The position numbers and the translations under genes are program-made. A DNA stretch of 14,172 nucleotides from CAYUTA01 sp964447605 (lineage in GTDB: Bacteria > Bacillota > Clostridia > Christensenellales > CAG-138), in assembly GCA_964447605.1 (NCBI GenBank), contig CAYUTA010000065.1, forward strand, positions 1 through 14,172, in the 5' to 3' direction. The notes beneath the pieces were generated by a model that worked only from the letters and a program-made list of their open reading frames with translations, made no database searches and was not told where the DNA came from. This document shows positions 1-7,579 of the stretch, piece by piece; the first letter of the stretch is position 1; every line of letters starts with the position of its first letter.

Positions 1-55
1 ACCCCTGACCTCCAGCGTGACAGGCTGGCATTCTAACCAACTGAACTACCGGGCC
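1..55 (-). tRNA. tRNA-Asp (GTC), 3' part cut by window edge
   Basis: Read on the minus strand this begins GGCCCGGTAGTTCAG, a normal acceptor and D-arm. The anticodon stem CCAGC/GCTGG encloses the loop CTGTCAC, giving anticodon GTC. The T-arm runs off the left edge, so the 3' acceptor strand is not seen. It is the last visible tRNA of a cluster transcribed leftwards. Confidence 0.93.
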
Positions 56-82
56 AAATCATGTCTTGTTCGGCAAACTGGA

Positions 83-159
83 TGGTGGGCCTTCAGGGAC
101 TCGAACCCCGGACCAATCGGTTATGAGCCGACCGCTCTGACCAACTGAGCTAAAGGCCC
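83..159 (-). tRNA. tRNA with CAT anticodon (Met or Ile2)
   Basis: This is a complete cloverleaf with encoded CCA. The acceptor pairs GGGCCTT with AAGGCCC, the D-arm is TAGCTCAGTTGG, and the anticodon stem-loop is GTCGG-CTCATAA-CCGAT. It pairs at position 1-72, so it is not an initiator tRNA. The CAT anticodon fits elongator Met or the Ile2 tRNA that TilS converts to lysidine. The acceptor/D-arm start and the CGGCTCATAACCG arm resemble Bacillus Ile2 as I remember it, but sequence alone does not settle the identity. Confidence 0.93.
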
Positions 160-174
160 ATACATTCCCAAAGA

Positions 175-249
175 TGGTGACCCCGAGGAGACTCGAACTC
201 CTGTTACCGCCGTGAAAGGGCGGTGTCTTAACCGCTTGACCACGGGGCC
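175..249 (-). tRNA. tRNA-Glu (TTC)
   Basis: The minus strand starts GGCCCCGTGGTCAAGCGG, and the acceptor closes with CGGGGTC followed by A and encoded CCA. The anticodon stem CCGCC/GGCGG encloses CTTTCAC, anticodon TTC. It lies 15 nt upstream of the CAT tRNA and 5 nt downstream of tRNA-Pro in transcription order, so it is almost certainly processed from a shared precursor. Confidence 0.96.
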
Positions 250-254
250 ACACT

Positions 255-331
255 TGGTCGGGGTGAAGGGATTTGAACCCCCGGCCCCATGCTCCCAAAG
301 CACGTGCGCTACCGGACTGCGCTACACCCCG
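255..331 (-). tRNA. tRNA-Pro (TGG)
   Basis: The minus strand starts CGGGGTGTAGCGCAG, typical of proline tRNA with a C1-G72 pair, and ends CACCCCG-A-CCA. The anticodon stem CGTGC/GCATG (one G-T pair) encloses TTTGGGA, anticodon TGG. It is the first tRNA of the cluster after the promoter at 364-392. Confidence 0.96.
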
Positions 332-363
332 AATGCCTCACGTACCGCTTTCGCGACCTTAAT

Positions 364-392
364 AATATACAACAGACGAAAAAAAATGTCAA
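364..392 (-). promoter_or_regulatory. sigma-A promoter of the tRNA cluster
   Basis: On the minus strand a consensus -35 TTGACA (387-392) is followed by a 17-nt spacer and -10 TATATT (364-369). Transcription would start near 357, about 25 nt before tRNA-Pro. It is back to back with the miaB promoter. Confidence 0.85.
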
Positions 393-434
393 CATGAAAA
401 ATTGATAATTTTGCTCGTTTCGCACTCTTGGTTG

Positions 435-443
435 TGCTATAAT
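435..443 (+). promoter_or_regulatory. extended -10 promoter of the miaB-mut operon
   Basis: TGC-TATAAT gives a perfect -10 hexamer (438-443) with the extended TGn element. No good -35 is seen at 17 nt; TTGCTC at 411-416 is 21 nt away. The start would be near 450, leaving a short leader of about 23 nt before the miaB ATG. Confidence 0.75.
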
Positions 444-472
444 CGGAAAAGAGAAAATATGGGGTAAATTTG

Positions 473-1804
473 ATGATTCAGACCGAACGGGGCTACTATA
501 TCGAAACCTTTGGATGCCAAATGAACGTGCGTGACAGCGAAACGATTGCGGGTATCCTGGAGCAATGCGGCTTTGCCCGTGCATGCGCAAAAGAGGACGC
601 AAAATTCATATTATATAATACCTGCTGCGTGCGCGATCACGCGGAGAAACGCGTATTCGGCAACATTGGCATGCTTGCTGCGCGCAAAGCCAACGATCCG
701 GAACTGATCATCGCGGTATGCGGCTGCATGATGCAGCAAAAAAAAGTTGCCGAGAGAATGTTTCGCCGGTTTCCGTTTGTGGACATTGTCTTTGGAACCA
801 ACCTGTTCAGCCGCCTGCCGGGCTTTATCGAGGAGGCGCGCATGGGAAATCGCGTACTGGCGGTGGAGGACGGGATTCAAATTGAAGACGACCTTCCGGC
901 GGTTCGTACAGGCGCAAACCATGCATTTGTGAATATCAACTACGGATGCAACAATTTTTGTACCTATTGTATTGTGCCGTATGTGCGTGGAAAGGAGCGC
1001 TCCAGACAGCCGGGCGCCATACTCGAAGAGGTGCGCGTGCTGGTGGAAGGGGGATACAGCGAGATTACGCTGCTTGGACAAAACGTGAACTCCTATGGTA
1101 ACGATTTGGGGATTATCGATTTTGCTGAACTGCTGAACAGGGTTTCCCGAATTGACGGCCTCAGGCGCATCCGGTTTATGACCTCGCATCCAAAGGATTT
1201 AACCGACCGGCTGATTGAGGCGATTGCTGCGCTGGAGAACGTGTGCCACCATGTCCATTTGCCGGTACAGTCCGGCAGCGACCGTATGCTCAAAGCGATG
1301 AACCGCCGCTATACGCGGGATCAATATTTTTCGATCGCAGAGAAGCTGCATGCCGCAATGGGCGACGTAGAAGTGACGACAGACATTATCGTTGGGTTTC
1401 CGGGGGAAACGGAGTCTGATTTTACCGACACGCTTGATCTGGTTGAGCGCGTTGGTTTTGCGGCGGCCTTTACGTTTAAATATTCGCCGCGCAAGGGAAC
1501 GATAGCCGCAGGCATGAAAGAACAGGTTCCAGACGCAGTAAAGCGCGACCGGCTCAAACGCCTGAATGCCTTGCAGGAGCGCATGTCGCGCGTCAATAAT
1601 GAAAAATATATTGGGAGCAGCGGAATCGTCCATGTTGAAGGATGTGATCTGCGCGCCGACCCGCTCTGCTATGGAAAATTTTCCAATTTTAAGATGGTAT
1701 ATTTCCCGGGCAAACCCGAACAGACGGGTATGTATCTGCCCGTACGGGTGACAAATGTGAAAAGAAACTCTCTGGTTGGAGTCATGGAGGAAACGACTTG
1801 TTAG
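473..1804 (+). CDS. miaB: tRNA-2-methylthio-N6-dimethylallyladenosine synthase MiaB
   Basis: This radical SAM methylthiotransferase converts i6A to ms2i6A at position 37 of tRNAs that read UNN codons. The N-terminal UPF0004 domain supplies three auxiliary cluster cysteines (C15 in GCQMN, C51 in NTC, C85 in CGCM). The radical SAM motif CNNFCTYC gives C159, C163 and C166. A TRAM tRNA-binding domain occupies about residues 380-440. At 443 aa the length is normal. I start at ATG 473; a TTG directly before it at 470 is in frame and cannot be excluded. The ribosome site (GGGG at 461-464) is modest. It is the first gene of the operon, and miaA, which makes its substrate, is four genes downstream. 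Confidence 0.97.
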   Translation: MIQTERGYYIETFGCQMNVRDSETIAGILEQCGFARACAKEDAKFILYNTCCVRDHAEKRVFGNIGMLAARKANDPELIIAVCGCMMQQKKVAERMFRRFPFVDIVFGTNLFSRLPGFIEEARMGNRVLAVEDGIQIEDDLPAVRTGANHAFVNINYGCNNFCTYCIVPYVRGKERSRQPGAILEEVRVLVEGGYSEITLLGQNVNSYGNDLGIIDFAELLNRVSRIDGLRRIRFMTSHPKDLTDRLIEAIAALENVCHHVHLPVQSGSDRMLKAMNRRYTRDQYFSIAEKLHAAMGDVEVTTDIIVGFPGETESDFTDTLDLVERVGFAAAFTFKYSPRKGTIAAGMKEQVPDAVKRDRLKRLNALQERMSRVNNEKYIGSSGIVHVEGCDLRADPLCYGKFSNFKMVYFPGKPEQTGMYLPVRVTNVKRNSLVGVMEETTC

Positions 1805-2178
1805 ATAAAGCAAGGGAACTGGGGCTTGCCTTGGCCAATTCACCGGAATTTCTACGGATGAAACGTGCTCAGGCTCTGGTGGAAAACGATGAGGCGGTCA
1901 ATTCTCTAATTGATGAACTGCGTCAAAAGCGTACGCATCTGGTCGATATCCTGGGCGGCGATGACGTAGACGGCGTTCTTGCGCTGGAGCTTAGCGGCGA
2001 TATCGAGCGGCTGCAGGGGCAGCTGCAGGAGAACCCGCAATTTACCGAGCTGGTAGAATCGGAAACGGAGTTTAACGCGCTTATCACAGCCATTGATAAC
2101 GAGATTAACGCCTGTATTGGCGTTGCCAAATCCGGTTGTGGAGGCGGTTGCGACAATTGCTCGGGCTGCCGGCACTGA
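1798..2178 (+). CDS. ymcA: YlbF/YmcA family protein, RicA-like, with Cys-rich tail
   Basis: A 126-aa, mostly helical protein of the YlbF/YmcA (DUF964) family. In Bacillus, YmcA (RicA), YlbF (RicF) and YaaT (RicT) form an Fe-S-containing complex that directs RNase Y maturation of mRNAs and affects competence, sporulation and biofilm. Position directly after miaB matches Bacillus ymcA. The tail carries C106, C114, C118, C121 and C124; the CX3CX2C spacing of C114-C118-C121 is what I recall for the RicA cluster ligands. The start is TTG at 1798, set by GGAGG at 1786-1790 with 7-nt spacing, and it overlaps the end of miaB by 7 nt, suggesting translational coupling. RicA rather than RicF is inferred from synteny. 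Confidence 0.88.
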   Translation: MLDKARELGLALANSPEFLRMKRAQALVENDEAVNSLIDELRQKRTHLVDILGGDDVDGVLALELSGDIERLQGQLQENPQFTELVESETEFNALITAIDNEINACIGVAKSGCGGGCDNCSGCRH

Positions 2179-2203
2179 TTTGAATTTTACGCAGGGGGTT
2201 GGC

Positions 2204-4810
2204 ATGGATGGAACAATGACGCCAATGATGCGCCAATATATTGAAATTAAAGAGAAACACAGCGATTGCATTCTGTTGTTCCGCCTTGGCGATTTTTATG
2301 AAATGTTTTTTGACGACGCCAAATTGGTCAGCAGAGAACTTGAGCTTGTGCTCACCGGCAAGGACTGCGGGCTGAGCGAGCGGGCGCCAATGTGCGGGAT
2401 TCCATATCATGCGATAGACGGCTATCTCGTCAAACTCATCGATAAGGGCCATAAGGTTGCAATCTGCGAGCAGATGGAGGACCCGTCGGAAGCAAAGGGG
2501 CTGGTCCGGCGCGACGTAATCCGTATCATTACGCCGGGTACCGTCATCGAAGACCGCATGCTCGACGAAAGCAAAAACAACTATATTGCATCCGTTCTGC
2601 TTGATGAAAGCTGCGTTGGCTTGGCCTACGCGGATGTTTCCACAGGCGCGTTTCTTTTGATGCAGCTGGCCGGGGACAATCCGGACGGACAACTTATCGA
2701 TGAACTGGCACGCATCCAGCCGCGGCAGGTGATTGCCGCTCCAACGCTGTTTCTTAATCGGTATTTGTCCAAGCGAATTTCCGCATCCTATTATCTGGAA
2801 CAATACGGTGCGCAGGCGTTTGTGCTTCATGGAGCGCGGGAGTGCTTAAAAACACACTTCGGCGTTGCGTCGTTGGATGGATTCGGATGTTCGGAACTAC
2901 CATATGCGGTATCGGCGGCAGGCGCATTGATGCGGTATCTTGAAGAAACGCAAAAAAATGCCCTGACGCATATTCGAACCATGCGCGTGCAGAATCGTTC
3001 CGCGTATATGGTGCTGGATGCTACCACACGACGGAATCTGGAGCTTACACAGCCGCTGCGCCATGGCGGCAACAAGAAAAACACGCTGTTATATCTGCTG
3101 GACATGACGCGCTCCGGTATGGGGGGGCGTATGATGCGCGACTGGCTCGACCGCCCTTTGCAATCTATTGATGCCATTAACGCTCGGCTGGACGCGGTTG
3201 AAACGTTGTGCGACGGTATGATTATACGTAAGCAGCTGCAGGAGCAGCTTAGGGGCGTATATGACATTGAGCGGCTCACCAGCAAGATCGTCTATGGTAC
3301 GGTCAACGCGCGCGACTGCCTTGCGCTGATGCAAACGCTGCAGCGCGTCCCCCCAATCCAAGCTTCGCTTGCGGATGCGCATGCCGAGGCGCTGGGGCGC
3401 ATTCGCGATGCGCTTGATCCCATGCAGGACGTGCTTGCGCTACTGGACGCGGCCATCGCCGAGGATCCGCCCGCCGGCATTAAAGACGGGGGCATTATCC
3501 GCGCCGGCTATCACGCCGAGGTCGATGAGTTGCGTGCGCTTGCCGCCGGTTCCAGAGAATGGCTTGAACGGTTTGAAGCCGGAGAACGCGAACGTACTAA
3601 CATCAAAAACCTCAAGCTCGGATACAACAAGGTATTTGGCTATTATATTGAGATCACGCGCTCTTACCTTTCCCAAGCCCCCTATGACTACGAGCGCAAA
3701 CAGACGCTTGCAAACGCCGAGCGGTTCATCACGCCGGAGCTTAAGGAGATGGAGCAGAAAATTCTCGGCGCAAAGGAACGCCTCGTTGCGCTGGAATATG
3801 AGTTGTTCTGTAAAATCAGAACCGTTCTGCTCGAATGTACCGGCCGTTTGCAGATAAACGGCGCGCTCCTTGGCGAGCTGGACTGCTATCAATCGTTTGC
3901 AGAAGCGTCCGCGCAATATCAGTATTGCAGGCCAAAGCTCAACAGCCAACGCCGCGTGCTGATTGAAAACGGGAGGCATCCGGTCATCGAACGCTCCACC
4001 AAGGAGTTGTTTGTGCCAAACGACGTGCTGCTGGATAACGAAGACAATCGTCTTTTGATTATTACCGGACCCAACATGGCCGGCAAAAGCACCTATATGC
4101 GCCAGACCGCGTTGATTACGCTGATGGCGCATGTGGGGATGTTTGTGCCCGCAACGCGTGCGGATATTGCGGTTTGCGACCGCATTTTCACCCGTATTGG
4201 CGCAAGCGACGACCTCAGCAGCGGGCAGAGCACTTTTATGGTTGAGATGAGCGAGGTGGCCAACATTTTGCATAACGCCACGCCGGACAGTCTGCTGATC
4301 CTCGATGAGATCGGCCGTGGGACAAGCACGTTTGACGGGCTCAGTATCGCATGGGCCGTTCTTGAATGCATTGCCGATACGGCGCGTTGCGGCGCGCGCG
4401 CGCTGTTTGCCACGCACTATCATGAGCTGACCGAGCTTGAAGGCAAGCTGGACGGTGTAAAAAATTACCGCGTAACCGTTAAAGAAATCGGCGAAGACAT
4501 TGTGTTCCTGCGTAAAATCGTTCGGGGCGGCGCAGACAAAAGCTTTGGCATCCAGGTTGCGCGACTGGCTGGGCTTCCAGACGCGGTGCTTGGCCGTGCC
4601 AAGGAAATCCTTGCAGAACTGGAAAGCAGCGACATTATGGCCGAGCGTCAACAGTCTGGCACAATTGTCGAGGCAAGTGTGCAGGGCTCGCTGTTGGATG
4701 CGACAAATGAGGACGGCGCGCTGCGAATTCTACGCGAGCTGGACGTTGACCATCTCACGCCGGTTGAAGCGCTCAACCGGCTGTATGCGCTGCATGCCAT
4801 GCTGAAGTGA
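2204..4810 (+). CDS. mutS: DNA mismatch repair protein MutS
   Basis: This is the mismatch-recognising ATPase of methyl-independent mismatch repair; it binds mispairs and recruits MutL. The mismatch-reading motif is GDFYEMF (F31, E33). The connector, lever and clamp regions follow, then the ATPase with Walker A GPNMAGKST (G622-T630) and Walker B LLILDEIGRG (D701, E702), then the family's ATHYHEL and SFGIQVARLAGLP stretches. The open frame extends upstream into ymcA, but I choose ATG 2204 (868 aa) because AGGGGG at 2193-2198 lies 5 nt ahead; ATG 2216 is possible. QGSLLD near the C-terminus may be a weak beta-clamp peptide. It lies 25 nt after ymcA with no cotE between, unlike Bacillus. Confidence 0.98.
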   Translation: MDGTMTPMMRQYIEIKEKHSDCILLFRLGDFYEMFFDDAKLVSRELELVLTGKDCGLSERAPMCGIPYHAIDGYLVKLIDKGHKVAICEQMEDPSEAKGLVRRDVIRIITPGTVIEDRMLDESKNNYIASVLLDESCVGLAYADVSTGAFLLMQLAGDNPDGQLIDELARIQPRQVIAAPTLFLNRYLSKRISASYYLEQYGAQAFVLHGARECLKTHFGVASLDGFGCSELPYAVSAAGALMRYLEETQKNALTHIRTMRVQNRSAYMVLDATTRRNLELTQPLRHGGNKKNTLLYLLDMTRSGMGGRMMRDWLDRPLQSIDAINARLDAVETLCDGMIIRKQLQEQLRGVYDIERLTSKIVYGTVNARDCLALMQTLQRVPPIQASLADAHAEALGRIRDALDPMQDVLALLDAAIAEDPPAGIKDGGIIRAGYHAEVDELRALAAGSREWLERFEAGERERTNIKNLKLGYNKVFGYYIEITRSYLSQAPYDYERKQTLANAERFITPELKEMEQKILGAKERLVALEYELFCKIRTVLLECTGRLQINGALLGELDCYQSFAEASAQYQYCRPKLNSQRRVLIENGRHPVIERSTKELFVPNDVLLDNEDNRLLIITGPNMAGKSTYMRQTALITLMAHVGMFVPATRADIAVCDRIFTRIGASDDLSSGQSTFMVEMSEVANILHNATPDSLLILDEIGRGTSTFDGLSIAWAVLECIADTARCGARALFATHYHELTELEGKLDGVKNYRVTVKEIGEDIVFLRKIVRGGADKSFGIQVARLAGLPDAVLGRAKEILAELESSDIMAERQQSGTIVEASVQGSLLDATNEDGALRILRELDVDHLTPVEALNRLYALHAMLK

Positions 4811-4826
4811 AATAGAAGGAGTATCT

Positions 4827-6632
4827 ATGCCTGGTATCCATGTACTTTCGCCACACCTTGCCAATCAGATTGCGGCCGGCGAAGTGGTTGAACGCCCCGG
4901 CTCAATTGTCAAAGAACTGGTTGAAAATGCCGTTGACGCACATGCAAGCGCCGTTACCATTGAAATTGTGAACGGCGGTATTGACCAAGTTGTGGTTGCC
5001 GATAATGGAACGGGAATTCCGGACGAGGATTGTGAAACTGCGTTTTTGCGCCATGCGACCAGCAAAATCCGTTCCTCAGACGATTTAATGCACATTGGAA
5101 CGCTGGGGTTCCGCGGGGAAGCGCTTGCATCCATTGCAGCGGTCTCCCGCGTAACGATGAGCACGCGAACGGCGGACGACGAGCTTGGCGCGCTGGTCCG
5201 CTATGAGGGCGGCGCACTTAGGGAACACCGGCGGACAGGCGGTCCGGTGGGCACGCGCATTGAGGTGAACAACCTGTTTTATAATGTGCCGGCGCGGCTG
5301 AAATTTCTCAAGAGCGTCCGCTCGGAAAGCGGCGCTGTTGGAGATTATGCAGCACGGCTGATCCTTTCTCTGCCGAACATAGCGTTTCATTTTATGAGCA
5401 ACGGAAGGACCGTCTATCAATCCACAGGCGACGGCAGCCTTATCAACGCACTGGTCGCAGTATACGGCGTGGAGATCGTGCCGCAACTTTGCCCGGTTAC
5501 CTTTGATGACGGTTATCTGAGAATCGACGGCTTTGTCGGCACGCCGGAGTTGAGCCGCCCCAACCGCATGGGGCAATCCTTTTTTCTCAACGGCAGAATC
5601 ATTCGCTCCAACGCGCTTTCAGCAGCGCTGGCACGCGCGTTTGATACACGGCTCATGACCGGGCGGTATCCGTTTGCTGTGCTTACCATGCAAATTGCGC
5701 TCGCGGAGGTGGATGTAAACGTGCATCCTGCCAAACTTGAGGTGCGTTTTGTGGATGAGGGCCGCATAACGCGCTCTGTCTGTGTCGCGTGTTCAGAGGC
5801 GCTTGTGCATAGTTATGTGCCGGATGTACGGCTGGAACGGCTGGATAAGAGGGCTGAAACGAGCGGGGTAACCATGCGTGATATGCCGGCACCACGCGGC
5901 GTAGATCTGCGTGGATCATTAAACGACCATGCATACAGCGTGCGCGAATCGTCCGCAGCCGCAATACCATGCGGCAAAGCGCAGCCTGGCCCATTGCCCG
6001 CGGCAATGCCGGAGTTCCGGCCCGAACAGGGGCTGCAGAGCAGTTTGTTTGACCGGCAGGCCGATGGCGAAGCTCCGCTGTCCGAGCCGTGTTCAATGAT
6101 CGGCGTTGCATTTCAAACCTATTGGTTTGTACAGCGGGGGGATGCCGTATATTGTATTGATCAGCATGCAGCGCATGAGCGGTTGCTCTATGACGCTCTG
6201 CAAAACCGACAGACAACGGTGGTTTCTCAGGCGTTGCTTATGCCGGAGGAGATGCCGCTCGCGCCGGAGGATTTTGCGCTGTATTGCGACCATCGAAACG
6301 AGCTGGAACAGTTTGGATACGTATTTGCGGATGTGCAGGGCAGAGAAAACCGCGTAACGCTTGCGGCAGTCCCACAGCTCAACGGCGTTGCGTTAAAAAG
6401 TGCGTTTTTGTTGGACGTGTTGCATGGCCGCGATATTTCCCGCGCAAAGCTCATGCAAACCGCCTGCAAGCATGCAGTCAAAGCGGGCGAACCCATCGGT
6501 CGTGAAGAACTGAACGCGCTGCTTGGCGCGCTTGCAGAAAATGAGGCGCTGCTGACCTGCCCGCATGGACGCCCCGTCGCGGTGCGTATAACGCGGCTTG
6601 AACTTGAAAAAATGTTCAAAAGGGTCCTCTAG
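4827..6632 (+). CDS. mutL: DNA mismatch repair endonuclease MutL
   Basis: MutL couples MutS to strand incision. The GHKL ATPase half has ELVENAVDA (E33, N34), VADNGTGIP, RHATSKI and GFRGEALASI. A variable linker (about 335-425) leads to the endonuclease half. There the metal motif DQHA-X2-E-X4-E reads D445, E451 and D456, so its last acid is Asp rather than Glu. ACKHAVKAGEP and CPHGRP complete the site. QALLMP (468-473) fits the QXX(L/I)XP beta-clamp motif of Bacillus MutL. The length of 601 aa is normal. AAGGAG at 4816-4821, 5 nt before ATG, fixes the start. It lies 16 nt after mutS, as expected for a co-expressed pair. Confidence 0.98.
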   Translation: MPGIHVLSPHLANQIAAGEVVERPGSIVKELVENAVDAHASAVTIEIVNGGIDQVVVADNGTGIPDEDCETAFLRHATSKIRSSDDLMHIGTLGFRGEALASIAAVSRVTMSTRTADDELGALVRYEGGALREHRRTGGPVGTRIEVNNLFYNVPARLKFLKSVRSESGAVGDYAARLILSLPNIAFHFMSNGRTVYQSTGDGSLINALVAVYGVEIVPQLCPVTFDDGYLRIDGFVGTPELSRPNRMGQSFFLNGRIIRSNALSAALARAFDTRLMTGRYPFAVLTMQIALAEVDVNVHPAKLEVRFVDEGRITRSVCVACSEALVHSYVPDVRLERLDKRAETSGVTMRDMPAPRGVDLRGSLNDHAYSVRESSAAAIPCGKAQPGPLPAAMPEFRPEQGLQSSLFDRQADGEAPLSEPCSMIGVAFQTYWFVQRGDAVYCIDQHAAHERLLYDALQNRQTTVVSQALLMPEEMPLAPEDFALYCDHRNELEQFGYVFADVQGRENRVTLAAVPQLNGVALKSAFLLDVLHGRDISRAKLMQTACKHAVKAGEPIGREELNALLGALAENEALLTCPHGRPVAVRITRLELEKMFKRVL

Positions 6633-6634
6633 CG

Positions 6635-7576
6635 ATGTGTTGTAAATCAATGTTGCTGTGCGTCGTAGGCCCGACTGCGTGCCATAAAACGGAGACTGCG
6701 GTTGCTTTGGCCAAACGGTTCCATGGAGAGATCGTTTCGGCGGACTCCGTTCAGCTATACTTTGGTATGGATATTGGTTCAGCCAAGCCGACGCAGGAGG
6801 AACAGCAGGGAATACCGCATCATTTGATCGACTGTTTGCCGGTAAACACGCCATTGTTTTCGGTGTCGGAATATCGTGAACTGGCCGTGCAGGCAATTGC
6901 CGACATTGCGGCGCGCGCCAAGCTGCCCATCATTGCAGGCGGCAGCGGCCTGTATGTCAACGCACTGACGACGCCGTTGAACTTTGCCGTGCCGTCCAAC
7001 CCGGATATTCGCACAAGCATGGAGGCGGAATATTTGCGCTCGCCGCAGGACGCGTTTGCGCGTTTGCGCGCTTGCGACCCGGTAACCGCAGACCGCCTGC
7101 ACCCAAACGACCAAAAACGGATTGTGCGCGCGCTGGAGGTTTTTTATTGTAGCGGACGGCCGTTGTCTTCATTTGGCGATGACTTTACGAATAAGGCGGA
7201 AAAACAGGCGCCATACGACGCGATCATGGTTGGCTTACGTATGGAACGGGAACAGCTATACCGGCGTATCGAACTGCGTGTCGACCGGATGCTGGAGCAG
7301 GGTCTGCTGGCGGAGGCGGAACGCATCTACCGCGCAGGGTACTCCAGGCGTCTTCCGGCCATGCAGGCAATCGGTTACCAGCAGCTGTTTCGTTATTTTG
7401 ACGGCGTCTGCTCCCTTGAGGAAGCGGTGGTATGCATGAAACGGGATACGCGACGTTTTGCCAAACGTCAGCTGACATGGTTTCAGCGCGATCAACGCAT
7501 CCGTTGGTTTGACGCAACATGTTATAATAACGATTTGATCCAAAGCATCGAACGGTTTATACAGGAGAGGCTATAG
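6635..7576 (+). CDS. miaA: tRNA dimethylallyltransferase MiaA with atypical P-loop
   Basis: MiaA transfers dimethylallyl to A37 of tRNAs with A36-A37-A38, making i6A for MiaB. The C-terminal half is very typical: HPNDQKRIVRALEV, PAMQAIGYQQL and FAKRQLTWFQRD, with catalytic D37 in SADSVQLY. The N-terminal half deviates at usually fixed positions: the P-loop reads GPTACHKT (H17 where GPTAxGKT has Gly), F43 replaces the Arg/Lys of the QxY(R/K)G motif, and GGSGLY has Ser for the usual Thr. The length, 313 aa, is normal. ATG 6635 lies 2 nt after the mutL stop with AAAAGGG upstream; ATG 6650 is a possible alternative. The hfq gene that often follows miaA is absent. Confidence 0.95.
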   Translation: MCCKSMLLCVVGPTACHKTETAVALAKRFHGEIVSADSVQLYFGMDIGSAKPTQEEQQGIPHHLIDCLPVNTPLFSVSEYRELAVQAIADIAARAKLPIIAGGSGLYVNALTTPLNFAVPSNPDIRTSMEAEYLRSPQDAFARLRACDPVTADRLHPNDQKRIVRALEVFYCSGRPLSSFGDDFTNKAEKQAPYDAIMVGLRMEREQLYRRIELRVDRMLEQGLLAEAERIYRAGYSRRLPAMQAIGYQQLFRYFDGVCSLEEAVVCMKRDTRRFAKRQLTWFQRDQRIRWFDATCYNNDLIQSIERFIQERL

Positions 7577-7579
7577 AAC

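Noticed and set aside
3440..4651. 403-aa open frame antisense to mutS
   Set aside because: It lies wholly opposite the conserved MutS ATPase region; the frame is open because of mutS codon use, and the translation shows no family motif. The same holds for antisense frames over miaB (1199-1843), ynbB (7868-8446) and mutL.
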